Assembly (NCBI GenBank): GCA_003956705.1
Contig: QZCP01000063.1
Coordinates: 1 to 64,000 of the forward strand
DNA: 64,000 nt
Source of the DNA: Brevipalpus yothersi
Lineage: Eukaryota; Arthropoda; Arachnida; Trombidiformes; Tenuipalpidae
Reading direction: 5' to 3'
Made by a program: the position numbers and the translations under genes. The notes beneath the pieces were generated by a model that saw nothing but the letters and a program-made list of their open reading frames with translations, did not search any database and was not told where the DNA came from. This document shows positions 1 to 11,699 of the stretch, one piece after another. Every line of letters begins with the position of its first letter. Position 1 is the first letter of the stretch.

Positions 1-1683
1 TTTCTGGTGGTATATCTATCTATCTATTCCACAGTGTGGAATCCACACACACTGTGAGTCTGGTCCACAGGTATACACCGCATTCCATTTCCAAAGGCTC
101 TGTCATGTGTTGTGACAATAAGTAATCTTTTGCTCTCTCTCTCTCCTTGGTCGACATGGACAACCGCTTGTCAGTCCAAAACTTTGGACTCCAAAGTTCT
201 AGTCCCAATACTACTGTCGTGCTAGTTATAGTGCTAGTTACGGTAGTGTAGCCCATCGCTTGCGGTTACATTTCTTCTTGTCTTTGCCTTCTCTTTATCA
301 TGTCTTTTCACAATTTTTGGTGGCATTTTGGCTCACAGTTAGTGTAGCAGAATACCAAATAGTCTCTCTCTCTCCTCCTCTTTCTCTCTCTCTCTTTTTT
401 CGGTGGACTCCACATCGGAAGCGAGGACTACTTTTACCGTGAATATGTATGCATAAAAGTATTTATTGGTTCCCTTTTTGCGAAACGTGAGTGAATCTGT
501 TCACGCAAATATAACTCGTTTGGTTAGTCCGGTAATCCAAAATCAAACTGGAAGCAAAAGAAAGAGAAAAAAAGAGAGAGAAATCTCATTTTGTCCGCTT
601 CCTTCTTGTTTTCCCTTTCATTTTGCTCTTTTTCTCTCTCTTTCTCTCTCTCTCTTACTTACTCTCCCTCTATAAATATTCACCTCCATCCTCAGGCCAC
701 TCTCTTTTATCCCTTCTAACTGACCAAACAATTTTCCGATCCAAGTATCTTATGGTGTGCCTTCAAATGAGCAACACGACAATCTCTCTCTCTTTCCCTC
801 TCTCTTATTCCCTTCGCAAATGTTCAAGTCCACACACGTCATTCGTGCTGCTTTGCTATCCTTTTCATCTCTCTTTCTCTCATCTCTCTTTCCTCTGTGG
901 CCTCCTGGAAGGTTTCTTCTTCTTTCTCAATGAAAATTGAATTCAATGGAAGGCCATCCCAGCTGGAATTGGGAGCGGAACATCTCTCTGGGATCATCAT
1001 CTGAAAACACGCAAAAGATGCAGATTATCATCATCGTTCTCTCTCTCTCTCTCCTACTTTAAAACTATTCAAAAAGTTCTTTGCTCTCTCTTTCTCTCTC
1101 TCTCTTTTTCTTAATTGTTCCTCTTTCTCTCTGGAGATCAATCGGTCATTCGATGGTGGTCGTTGAAGCCATTTATCACCAATTGGAGAGTTTTTTGTTC
1201 AATCAATTAATCAATTATTTATTGGCGGTAACAAGTAAGCTACAAAAATGGCAGTCAGTTAGGAAGAGAGAGAGAGAAAAATTCCTGTAAACATGATGAA
1301 TCAAGAAAGATTGCCAGTTGCTGTATAGTCATCATTGTAATCAATCAGGAAAAACGGAAAGAAGAAGAAGCAAAGGAAAGTGACGTTAATCAGACTGACT
1401 CAGCTGAATGTGAGAAAGGAAATGAAGAAAATATTCCAATCAATATTGTGTGAGGAAAGATATGATGATAAAGACTAGATAATCGGATATGCTTGGATAA
1501 CTCATGTGTGCCAATATATAGTATATGCGGGAAACATTTTTACAATTGATCCCAACTATAGATATTGATATTGTATAGGTATTAAAAATGAAAAAGAAAA
1601 TCAAATTCAATCAAATAAAAGTACAAACAAATATTGATGCTCTTGGAGCTTGTTCGTCAGCCTTATTGTGGGCTAATCTGAGC
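1..1683. other. CT-rich non-coding stretch
   Basis: I see no convincing coding exon on either strand. The stretch is dominated by short (CT)n/(TC)n runs (about 363-395, 630-665, 780-805, 1040-1105), so the open frames in it are Ser/Leu/Phe-rich simple sequence. A TATA-like string (tataaata) lies near 671-678, but no gene downstream of it was recognised. Confidence 0.6.
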
Positions 1684-3258
1684 TCAACCAGCAATGGTGG
1701 TCGAGGGTACAATAGAGATTGTGGTTGAAGGTAAACCGGAGATTTGACCTGAACTCTGACCAGTGGATGAAAGTTCACACATCATCTGATTCGATGTCAA
1801 GCTGGTGGTATCAATTCGCTCCGAATTGAGATTGAAATCATTTCCTGCCTCAGAACAGTTCAATATTGAGGTGATAATAACGGCCACTTGAGAGTCTTGT
1901 CGTCGTCGATAAAGTTCACACAGATACTGGGGAAGAGGTGAAAGGGCATCTGAGCGATTATTGGCCAGTACTGTTGAATTGGTGTCCACTAATCGAGTGT
2001 CCGGATTGTAGGATATATTGTTTGCCTGTGAACAAATAGATGAAGAGTGGAAAAACATACTCAAACAATTGAAAATGAGAAAGCATCGGCCAACAGAGAG
2101 AGAAAGACTATCGGTGGAAAATGCGAGGAAAGCAGATCAAATTTCGGGCCATGAATCCAAGCAACACACTTACCATTTGGACACATTGCTGACGGCATGT
2201 AAATCGGGCAATGTTGTCACATCGTTGACCAAGCAATTGTGGATCAACTGATCCTGGCAAAGAAGTGCGTGTAAAATTATCACCGCCTGTGGCAATATAG
2301 CAGCGGCAGTCCAGTGTTGTATTCATACTGTTTCCATTTCCAAGACTATGGTCCTCATGACCTGGAGGTATTCGATCCACAGGCGCCAAACCATGTCCCG
2401 GTCGGTGGTGGAGAGGAGAGGGAGGGGGAGGAGGTGGAAGACGGGAAGGAGGTGCTGGTGGATGATGGCCAGGACGATGTTCCGATGATGGTGGCGGTGG
2501 TGGTGGTGGTGGGGGTCCACCACGCGGGTGACCACCAGGATTAGATCCAGGTTTTGGTGGTGGTGGCGATGGTGGTGGGGGACCATGGTTGTGGCTTGGT
2601 GGGCTGCCACCAGATGAATGAGATTCAGGTGGGTGTCCTTCATAGGCTCCGTGAACTTCGTCTGAAAATGATGGAAAGAGAGAAGGAAAGAGAGAGAGAG
2701 AGAGAGATGAAAAAAATGGAAATGCGTTGATGATGAAACGTAAAAATGCTCTCTAAACAAGATCGTCATGATGATGAGTTGGGAGTTGTTTTTTTCATCC
2801 TCTTCTTCCTTATATATCATCATCGAATGCCATGATATCAATGATCTAGCGATTCTGAACGTAACGAGAAAAAAGTTTCTCTCTCTCTCTCTCTAGCTAG
2901 ATATTGGCAATTTTTTTTCTCCGCTCTATCTATTTTTCGCTGCTTTTATCTGAAAAACTCATGAATAAATGAATAAATAGAGGTGATGATTGCTCTCTTC
3001 TGGTAAGCTGCTACTGTTACATGAAGTTTTCTCTCTCGTTTCTCATCGCGTAGAATGAATCATTGAGAAAAAATGGTTACTGTCATCAGTGGCCTAATTG
3101 CGTTTTCGATGTAGATTTTGCTAGTTTTGATTTTCTCTCAACATTATGTGAAAATCAAACACTCGGGCTAGGAACGATGGTTAGAGACTGGATTAGTATG
3201 TAAATTAAAATGTAAACCAGATAAGTAAGAGTAACCTAACGATAAAGAGAGAAAGAAA

Positions 3259-3306
<48 letters not shown>

Positions 3307-3956
3307 GAGAGAGAGAAAGAGAGAGATAATGTCCACCAAAGACCTTGTCTATACGCACAAGCCGTCTATTTACATGTACTCGCGTAATTTGAGTCCATCG
3401 TGAATACTAGTACAAACTGCTATCTCGGACTTTACGCTAAGAAATGATGACATCACATCGATGAGCAAAGCTTCAAGGATTATCGATCATCGTTGTGTGC
3501 GTCAAGTTCATAACACTTTTGTGTTTGATAATAATAATAATAATAATAATAAGCAGAAGAATCGTTTGAAATATTACAAAATCGACCTGCTAACTGTTGA
3601 AAATGATGGTGAAATTCCTTTTCTCCTCAAGAAGAAGAGGGAAGGCCGATAGTTTTTTCCAAGCATTACCATTTTAGCGGATGAAAAGAGAGAGATAGAA
3701 AAAAAGTTTTATAGACATAATTGTTGATTGGAATTGATCAACAACTACATAACAAGAGATAACTTGCTGTGATCATGAAACTACTAGTAAGCGTGTCACG
3801 AAGTTTGAGGAGAAAGATAATACTGAAGTTCAATGTCTTGTGTGTAAATTTTTTATGAGAATATATATTCTAAATCAGCTGTAGTGGCGAGTTATCAAAG
3901 AGAGCGAAAAGTTAATAAGACGAACAGAATCGTGAAACAAAACGCTACTATTCAAT

Positions 3957-4018
<62 letters not shown>

Positions 4019-4109
4019 AGGCCACTTACCTATTCCATTTCCATGATCCCAATGGCTGTGGGCTGTAGAGCCAGAATCGTGAATTCCTGGAGTAATTGTT
4101 GCTCCATGG
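1684..4109 (-). CDS. Pro/His-rich, Cys-containing protein, 5' end not found
   Basis: Three minus-strand exons agree in phase: 4030..4109, 2174..2661 and 1684..2025 (stop). All have GT-AG borders, with donors GTAAGTGG and GTAAGTGT and acceptors TTTCAG and CACAG. The conceptual protein first has Gly/His-containing sequence, then about 100 residues of runs of Pro mixed with His, Ser and Gly. After that comes a non-repetitive domain opening with a C-x-C pair and continuing with a C-x6-C-x3-C group, then further single Cys and several N-x-S/T sites. This looks like a secreted protein with a disulphide-bonded C-terminal domain (inference). The exon with a start codon or signal peptide should lie upstream of 4109, because the 4030..4109 exon begins with one base completing a codon. 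I did not find it. The family was not recognised and no function is proposed. Confidence 0.6.
3246..3327. repeat. (GA)n microsatellite
   Basis: This is an almost uninterrupted GA/GAAA run inside the intron of the Pro/His-rich gene. It is simple sequence and not coding. Confidence 0.95.
3959..4014. repeat. (AG)n microsatellite next to a splice donor
   Basis: A perfect AG run ends about 15 bases before the donor-side border of exon 4030..4109. On the transcribed minus strand it reads (CT)n just inside the intron. Confidence 0.95.
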
Positions 4110-6335
4110 CTGATAGGAGAAGGGAAAAGAAGAAAATATCAAGAATAAGATACCAGATGAGACTTTGAGCAAAGTTTAACCAAATTTTTGGTGCGTTAAT
4201 TTTTCAGCTTTCATCCTCAGAAAAATCCATTATTATAAGCTATCATCATGTAACAATCCTCAAGAACGATATGACAGTTTGGATTAAGGTGAAGAGGAAA
4301 AAAATCCTCTCATTAAACAGATGCGAAAAAGAAATTGGCTCATCAAGTGAGATCTCATCGATCTAAAATACTTGATGAGATGCCATCACTCGGTCAGTGG
4401 TTCATGATATAACATGATAATGACAAGCTGATCAAGTGGAAGAGAAAGAGATTTCTTTTTTGGTGGAATAAATCTTCAATCAGTGACTTAAAAAAATAAT
4501 CAGATGATAGCCATTCTGAGAGTGACTTGATCTCACAATCTCTTACCTCAAAACTAATAAGAAAGTTACTGTAAGAATGATGGACGCTTTAAAGTGATGG
4601 CAAAGCATGATAATGATTAACTTTGAGCACGCTATCGAATATAAAAGATAGTTTCAGACGATTTCCGTTGAGAAAGAAAAGTTCTGTTGTAGTTGATGAT
4701 GATGATTGTGGATCAAAGGAAGTTCACTTAACCACTTATGGTAAGATGTTTAATTTTCAACAATCAAGACTTGTGTGTATGTAAGTGTTCAGTGATATTA
4801 TTCATATCAATCTTATCTCTCTTCGATGTGTCCGAAGCTCTTTTATACTCGATTGGAATGAATCTGTTTTCGTAATTTCGCATGAACAAAGGATCTCATT
4901 GAACGATGAAAATAAATAGATCATCGTCAGAAGGATGAATATGTGATCAGAATATTGATCGTTTCCAGTGATGTAGTCGGGTTGTGCTGCTGATTCTATG
5001 TGTAAGTGTGTTTCATTGAAAGACAAGCACATATACAAGTCGATGAAAGTCTAGTAGTTAATAATAATAAATGATGTGTGTGTGAGTGTGTGTGTGTTGA
5101 AATAAGACAAGCAATTGATCATTCATTGATCATTTGATGCTATTTTGGAAATGTATTGATAGTGTTTGATGAAATTCTGGAGTGCTGTTTACAGAATTGT
5201 TTCTTTCCATATCGAGTGTCTTCTGATCATTAGTCACATGGAAAAAATCAGTAAACAGAATAGAATATATTTTTAGCAAAATTTTCCCGATTTTTTTTGA
5301 CAAGCCAAAGTTAATTTAATCTATTCTCAAAAACGTGCTCAACCTTGCATAGTTTCCAACTGATTTATTCATATTCGTTCGATTATTGAGCAGTTTTGTA
5401 TCAGCATTTGAGTGATCAGGAAATGAGTCAAATACTTTTGAAATCAAACGAAAGAGTTGAAATTGTAATTGATTCATCAAGGATGTTCATTCAAACTTAT
5501 TGATAAAAGTTCAGCATACAATTTGAATAATGATGAGTATTTTTTTCTTCTCACCGTCGATGATAATTTTCCAATATCAATTCGATGGCTTAATGTTAGG
5601 GCTAGATTTCGTTAGTATGAACGCTTGATGTACTGTCTATGGAAGATCATAATGATTTTTTGATGCTGACGAAAATATCAAGAGACCATTTAAGGTGCAT
5701 ACTTCCCATGATTTCGGTGTGTGTCTTGGAACAGGTTGCTGAAAATTTCAAGATCGCGTGAGATGATTCATTTAAACTTTTCTGAGAAGGCTATATGATG
5801 GACTGTTAATGAAACATTAATATTAAAAATGTATGCTGAAAGACACTTGACTAGGGTGCAATTAAATACATGTAAAGTTTATACCCTCGATCACGAAACG
5901 CTTTTTCATAGCCCGGTGATGATTTTTTTTGAGCCTCAAAGTTAATGTCTAAGCAGGATAAAAATTTCAATAGATAATGAAACTTCAAGAGGAGAGATTG
6001 TTTGAATACAAATGGACAACTCTTGATAGAATTTTTCCTTGAAATTTTCCGAAAACTCGATGCTCATACTTTTATGACAGAATCAAAATATTTTTATGGC
6101 TAATAAAATCAATAAAATCAGAAATTCACCATTCGAATTGATTTTTAGTGAAGGTCAAAGTACTTAACATTTGAAAAAAACAGATTAGCTTATCATTTCT
6201 ATTATATTCTTACATTTTTTAACATTATTTCCTCAATATCATCACAATTTGGAAACTTCACTAATTTCACTGAGAAATTAGATCAAAAATAGGGAAAAAA
6301 TTTCCTAAATCACCAAAATCACATATTACACAAAA
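4110..6335. other. Non-coding stretch upstream of the Pro/His-rich gene
   Basis: It is AT-rich with no supported exon. The missing 5' exon(s) and promoter of the minus-strand gene ending at 1684 should be here. An open frame at 4802-5038 (-) shows no signal peptide, conserved motif or splice context that I would trust. Confidence 0.4.
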
Positions 6336-6590
6336 CTATTTAACCATTAATAACCCAAGATTTGTTTGACCACCAATAAAGGAAAGAGGTGTTTGATAAA
6401 TTAAATCTAGTTCATGGTCAATTGATCCATAAAATTGAAAATTGAATTCTTGGAATTTAATTTTCTCAGATTTAAAAAGTTGATCTGGATCCCAAGATTG
6501 GATCCAAAATCTTCCGGCTTTTTTGAAAAAAAGTAAACAATCAAGAGGTTTCAACTGGTCAAAGTTTAAAAGTAAATTAGTTACACTCAA
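6336..6590 (-). CDS. Possible small ORF, divergent from CLNS1A (weak)
   Basis: An 84-codon ATG-to-stop frame without simple repeats has a mixed composition that includes several Trp, Phe and Asp residues. Its ATG lies only 48 bases from the CLNS1A ATG on the other strand. That would require a very tight bidirectional promoter or overlapping leaders. The composition is protein-like, but no family was recognised and the sequence is AT-rich enough for a chance frame. Treat it as a candidate only. Confidence 0.2.
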   Translation of the reverse strand: MSVTNLLLNFDQLKPLDCLLFFKKAGRFWIQSWDPDQLFKSEKIKFQEFNFQFYGSIDHELDLIYQTPLSFIGGQTNLGLLMVK

Positions 6591-6638
6591 AGTTAATCAT
6601 AAGTTAATTGTCAGTAGAATTTTGTCCATTTGAAAGCT

Positions 6639-7235
6639 ATGGTATTCCCATTACAAGATGTGGTTGCACCTTCTAATGACAGTGTAAAATTACGACAAGC
6701 GGGAATCAATTTTTACGTTGGAAGCGATCACTTGGGAAGTGGTGATCTTTACATTGGTGAGAACGAATTCTCATGGATCCGATCAGATGGACATGGCATT
6801 TCTCTGGATTATCCGAGTATTTCTTTACACGCTATTTCGAAAGATGAAAATTCTTTTGTACATCCGTGCCTGTACATGATGGTACACAATCAATCGACTG
6901 GTAATGGTGTCGAGAATGCTGAAACAGAATCACAAGATGAAGGTTCAGAGGATGATGTAGTTGAAATGAGATTTGTTCCCGAAGATCCGAGCATTTTAGA
7001 GGAGATGTTTAAGATTGTTTCCACATGTCAAGCTCTCCATCCGGATCCGGCTGATTCAATGTCAGATGATGAAAATGGTGATAACCTTTTGGCCAATTTG
7101 TGCGAAAATTTTAATCCTCCTCTTCATGCTTGTGGTGGTGGCGATGGCAATGATCATGATAATGATGATGACGATGAATCACCATTCCATATGGAAGCTG
7201 GACCGGGAGAATATCAAGATACAGAAGATGGATGA
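6639..7235 (+). CDS. CLNS1A: Methylosome subunit pICln
   Basis: This is a single exon encoding 198 residues. pICln is a cytosolic assembly chaperone that binds Sm proteins and works with the PRMT5 methylosome in snRNP assembly. Hallmarks are the N-terminal PH-like fold with the conserved stretch G-S-G-D-L-Y-I-G-E-N-E-F-S-W at about residues 34-47, followed by the L-x-Y-P-x-I-S-L-H-A-I-S motif. Acidic linkers follow, then the F-V-P-E-D-P...L-E-x-M-F segment and C-Q-A-L-H-P-D-P, which is very typical of the family. The C-terminus is Asp/Glu-rich. The first ATG in the homologous frame, at 6639, is the start; an in-frame TTG nine bases upstream is not needed. It is shorter than the vertebrate protein (about 237 residues) because the acidic tail is reduced. 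Confidence 0.93.
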   Translation: MVFPLQDVVAPSNDSVKLRQAGINFYVGSDHLGSGDLYIGENEFSWIRSDGHGISLDYPSISLHAISKDENSFVHPCLYMMVHNQSTGNGVENAETESQDEGSEDDVVEMRFVPEDPSILEEMFKIVSTCQALHPDPADSMSDDENGDNLLANLCENFNPPLHACGGGDGNDHDNDDDDESPFHMEAGPGEYQDTEDG

Positions 7236-7613
7236 ACAATCGTGAGAGCCAACTATATACGGTCATTTTATTTCCTTCCACTTGTACAGTTTTATATTTG
7301 TTCATGATTTTTCACTGCCAAAAAAGCATGATCAGTGGACTCATCTGTGTGTTTCCTTTCGAGAAAGCATACACTGAGAATCAGAATCAAACTAGCCTGC
7401 AATAATGATGGAAGCCCTGAAAAATATCAACTTAGGACTTTCATCATAGTTTCTCGGTCGTATTCGAATCTCATGTTAACAATCGAGGCGCGAATTCATG
7501 AATCAAAAATCAGAGCCTTTGTCTAAAATCAGAAAACTTTTATTATTTCTTGTTTGAGCTCAAAATGAAACACAATTAGAACATTTTTTTTTAAATTTTC
7601 TCTTCAAAATTTC

Positions 7614-8207
7614 TCAATTGAGTTGTTCAGGTTGCTCAGTATCTACGAGAGCAGGTTGCACAACTTCTTGCTCAGGGTTGACATATTGAGGATCTGAAAT
7701 CGAACCTTCTTCCTGGGGTTTCGAGATGGCATCTTGAGGATATGAAATCGAACCTTCTTCCTGGGGTTTTGAGATGGCATATTGAAGATCTTGATTCGAA
7801 CCGAATCCCATGATACCTGGTGCAGACATCGCACCCTCACCTCCAAATTGATTAATGAAATCGCCGAAATTGGTCAAACCATTACCCATATTTTGTGTCA
7901 ATTCAGTCCATGATTGTCCAATCAGAGTTGTGAATTGATTCATTAAATCATGGTATTGCTCCAATGTAGGTGCATCTCTTGTCAGTACGTTACTTTCCAG
8001 GACTTCACTTAGGGCTTTTTCTGCTTGGGTCAGTAATGGATCCATTTTTTCGAGGAAATCTTCGAAAGCATTGCGAATGATTTCATGAATCTTGAACTGA
8101 ATTTGATGTCGCAATTCGAATCGATTGAGGTCCGCACCGATTGATTTTCCGTTCAATTGGATCACACAAAAGAAACAGACAAGGGCCAACATAGATTTGA
8201 GAATCAT
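7614..8207 (-). CDS. Small secreted helical protein with a 16-residue tandem repeat
   Basis: The ORF has 197 codons. The N-terminus after the ATG at 8207 is a clear signal peptide: a basic start, then an Ala/Val/Cys/Phe-rich core, then a small polar residue before the mature sequence. The next ~110 residues are rich in Glu, Leu, Gln and Asn and probably alpha-helical, with no Cys pattern. The C-terminal third has two copies of a 16-residue unit containing I-S-K-P-Q-E-E-G-S-I-S, and ends with Pro/Glu/Gln-rich sequence. A splice-acceptor-like string (CTTTCTTTCAG, minus strand) lies about 30 bases upstream of the ATG. This suggests a 5' UTR intron and argues against the earlier in-frame ATG. The family was not recognised; its size and secretion resemble arthropod salivary or gut secreted proteins, but that is only a guess. 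Confidence 0.7.
   Translation of the reverse strand: MILKSMLALVCFFCVIQLNGKSIGADLNRFELRHQIQFKIHEIIRNAFEDFLEKMDPLLTQAEKALSEVLESNVLTRDAPTLEQYHDLMNQFTTLIGQSWTELTQNMGNGLTNFGDFINQFGGEGAMSAPGIMGFGSNQDLQYAISKPQEEGSISYPQDAISKPQEEGSISDPQYVNPEQEVVQPALVDTEQPEQLN
7695..7790 (-). repeat. 48-bp tandem duplication inside a CDS
   Basis: Units 7695-7742 and 7743-7790 are nearly identical, with a handful of substitutions. 48 bp is 16 codons, so the frame is kept. They encode the repeated C-terminal unit of the small secreted protein. Confidence 0.9.
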
Positions 8208-8944
8208 TGTAAAAATTTTATAATGTTTGTTGAGTAACTGAAAGAAGCAAAAATTTTTGAGCAAATGAAGTGAAATTAAACTCGAAACACCTTATAAGTG
8301 ATGAAACCAATTTATGTGCTCTAAATTAGCAATTAAATTTTCCATCAAAAAACTCTCAAATGGTGTGTGCTCAAATCTACATTCATCGGACATCTGTGAT
8401 TGGTAGCAAGTGTTCATCCAGCTGGAGGAATCGTAAGTTGTGATCCATTTAAACCATTGATATTGACTTCACCTCCATAGTCATTATCGTGGATATGTTA
8501 AAAATGGAAAACAACCACAAGATCTCTGGATTATTTAGCGAAAAATTAGGCCAATCTCATAGAATGACAAACCTCAAGCCGCCAGAATTTCAATTCCAGA
8601 TAAATCAATAAAACGAAACAGGAATGAGATTTTTCTCGTATGAAAAGTCAAGTATAATTGAGATGAGACAATAAGTTTGATGTCGTCTGTTTTCTATTGT
8701 CTCTCATGATGGCATTAAGCTGCAACGATCACGAATAGATTTCTCTCATTTTGCTTATGACCAAGCATATGCAGCGGATTCATTGAACCCAAATGATAGG
8801 AGAAGCATCGTTGAACGTTTATATTTCTTTAGCGCAACAAAAGTGATCGAATGGAAGATAGTAAAGAGTATGCTGAAGTTGGAACTTTTACTAAAAGATT
8901 CACAAAAAATAACAGAATTGGAACAAAAGTGTTGAAGATACCTA
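8208..8944. other. Intergenic, nothing recognised
   Basis: This stretch holds the promoter side of the secreted-protein gene and the 3' flank of AGK. I see no exon, RNA gene or repeat. Confidence 0.5.
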
Positions 8945-10576
8945 CTAATAACTATATATCCTCAGTCTATTAGGCAATAAGGTGATTTTGAAATTATTTA
9001 TGGTATATGATTCTCTATCAATTGAGAGGTTTTCATCGGAAGCAGATTCATCATTTTCTTTCTGAGTTTCTTCATTCTCTTGATCAGATGATTCCCTTGA
9101 TGGATCCAACATCCTATTCTTATCGAGAATGCTGAGTTGAAGATCTCCAACTTCAGTCATCATGACAGAGGATGAATTTGGTATCTTGTTTCGGCAAAAA
9201 TTAACTCTGGGAGTGAAGAGAAATAAACTTGATCAAACAATTCATTGGTTAGTAGAGCAACTTACCCATCGTTCAATAAGTTGGACTTGGTGGCTGATTC
9301 ACTTGGATGGAGATAGAGACTTATTCTATTGTTGAAAGAATTGCGAAGAGAGATATTAACGAAATCAGTGTCTTTCATCTCGTACCATCGACCACATTCT
9401 TCATTGACTTCACTTTTCATTTTTTCCCCTCTATCGTCACGAGTCAACTTTGTTTGTCCTGGTCTTGGAATCAAAAGTTGCCACCATCTTCTCGGAGCCT
9501 CAAGAGATTGAGGTTCTTTGAATTTTTCAAAGCATTTGGAGCAGCCTGAGCAGGGCTTCGTGTAAGAAATGACGGCTTTCGGTGGACTGAATTGCAGATG
9601 ATCTCTAAGATACAGGTTCTTGATGAGAGGATAGTAAGGCTTGAATGTGTCTCCATAGTACCAATATTTATCAACATTTTTGAGAACATTCCAAAAAAAT
9701 CCAAAATCTACCGAATAAAATGCGAATAGTGGTTCACTTTCTCCATCTTTTTGAATTTTGATTACATCCAATGGCTTAATCACTTCTCGTATGACATTCA
9801 TGGCAAGTTTTCCGAGTATTTCTACATGCTTAACTTTGCAAGTTATTTCACCGGACCCATCATCCTCGATGCCAAAAAATTTGAGCATACCATAATTCCT
9901 CTTTCCAGTGGGCAAGAAAGCCATCGGTAAAATTTCTGTGCCACTCAAATCATCTCTCCTCAAATAACCAGTGATTGCTTCATGAATAGATCCATCTCCA
10001 CCGACAATCACAACACCATCGGTATTGGACATTACTTTCATATAATCACGGGTTTGACCTGTAAGATTTGATTGAATTTAAGTCAAGGATCGACAACTGA
10101 TGGCAAGTTTTTCAACGAGAGTATAATTCACAATCAACTGGAACTCCAGTAACTACTATCTGAAAAATTCCACCTCATTGACAACGTTATGCTTACCTTC
10201 GGTTTCTGTTTCAACTAGACTTATCTTCAAGCCGGCACAATGAAAAATTGGTTGAATATACTTTTCATACAGTTTTTTACTCCGTCTTTTATTGCAAACA
10301 GGGTTGAGAACAACGGTTAAATGACGCAATTGACGCTGAGGATGCCAAGGTTCATCTCCATATTTCACCGCTTCTTCACAGTATGCTGTCATCAACTTAT
10401 AAATTCTGTTATAAAGAACAATATTGCCCTAATGAAAAATGCATCTCAATCCTCGAACTGGCTTACCTGTTACGAGTTTCCAAGTATTTGTAGCCATAGA
10501 AGGCTACACAAGAGAAAAATATACTCTTTTTCCAATGATTCCGTAACACACGGAATGGTTTCATCAACGATGACAT
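8945..10576 (-). CDS. AGK: Acylglycerol kinase, mitochondrial
   Basis: The four minus-strand exons are 10467..10576, 10197..10405, 9266..10058 and 8945..9206, 457 residues in all, with phases agreeing at every junction. AGK phosphorylates mono- and diacylglycerol to lysophosphatidic and phosphatidic acid, and in animals it is also part of the TIM22 inner-membrane import complex. The N-terminus carries the family's R-N-H-W-K-K motif followed by a hydrophobic segment (about residues 18-32). The DAGK catalytic domain starts with T-V-V-L-N-P near residue 57 and has the nucleotide-binding G-G-D-G-S motif at 126-130. The far C-terminus keeps the K-x-x-L-L-P-x-x-L block. Human AGK is 422 residues, so the length fits. 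The gene is divergent from UBLCP1 across about 1.1 kb. Confidence 0.93.
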
Positions 10577-11699
10577 GATGATATATTTCTCTCAAACTCT
10601 CAATCAACTGGACAACTTTTTTGGATCACAAATTCGTTGAATATTCGACAAAACACACCGTCAAAGTTTACATTCTGAACAGTGTAAAAACAGCATGTTT
10701 TTCAGCTGTTTTGTTGCGCTTGCTTACTTTGAAGCTACACTTGAAACTTGTCAAAATTTTTCATGATTAACAAGACTGTCGAACTTGCAGTTCGACGTGT
10801 ATATTTTGATTTCATGATTTGCAATGGAAAGATTGTAGCGATTGTTGGAAGATGAATTTTACTTAGGGAGCTAAGATAACTTATGGATAAATGTTTCATT
10901 TCAGTTGAACTTAATCAGAATGATTCGAAAAAAAATCGTGAGATTACATCCATTTCTTAACTAGATATTCTTATAGAATGTTGAGCATTTCATAACAGGA
11001 ACAAAGGGATTACTTGGAAAAGATGGTGATAATTTGATGATTTGATAATAAATCCATGATTAAAGAATTAGGATCTATCAGGAATAATACTGTATGCATC
11101 ATGAACTGATATTCGTTGACGAACTTGTCTTAACGAAAAGTCTACCCAAGTAACGAAAAAGTGTCCCTTCATCAACTGATGCCATCATTTTCAGTCAAAA
11201 ACTTTAAACCACTCACTGGAAGTTTTCAATTATTTGCAATTTTTTTCATATGTGACCCATCAACACCATGAAATTGTGTGGATTCTGAACTTTACCGGAA
11301 GCAAAGAAAAGGAATATGTATCAATTGTAAGCCTTTTTGGTTAGAAGAGAAAAAAAAAATTTTGGCTAGATGTCGTGACTAAAGTCAAGGATTGAAAAAA
11401 TTTTTTTGTTTGCAAATTGAGATCAGAGTTGCAGACTGTAACTCTTGCGAATTGGATTAAATTAATTGTGTTGTTTGAATTCAGTTGATGAGATTAGGTG
11501 AAATGGTGGTTCAGTCCTGTGTGTGACTAGAATCCTTGATTGACAAAATTGTGTGACTGCTAAAATTTAAATGTTGTCCACTTGTTGAACGGAACACACA
11601 TTAGTTGGAATGATATTTTCCTGATATTATTTTGGTTCTTTTTGGTTCGCAACTTTCCGTTTGATAACATACACATTTGATTATCAATATTCCATCATC
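10577..11699. other. Divergent intergenic region AGK / UBLCP1
   Basis: The region lies between two divergent start codons and should contain both promoters. No exon, repeat or clear core-promoter motif was recognised. Confidence 0.5.

Noticed and set aside
2323..2841. 172-codon His-rich frame on the minus strand
   Set aside because: It is the shifted frame of the Pro/His-rich exon 2174..2661 and runs into the intron. The alternative frame has matching splice phases on both sides.
3246..4014. CRISPR-like or satellite array
   Set aside because: These are plain GA dinucleotide runs without unique spacers or a longer repeat unit.
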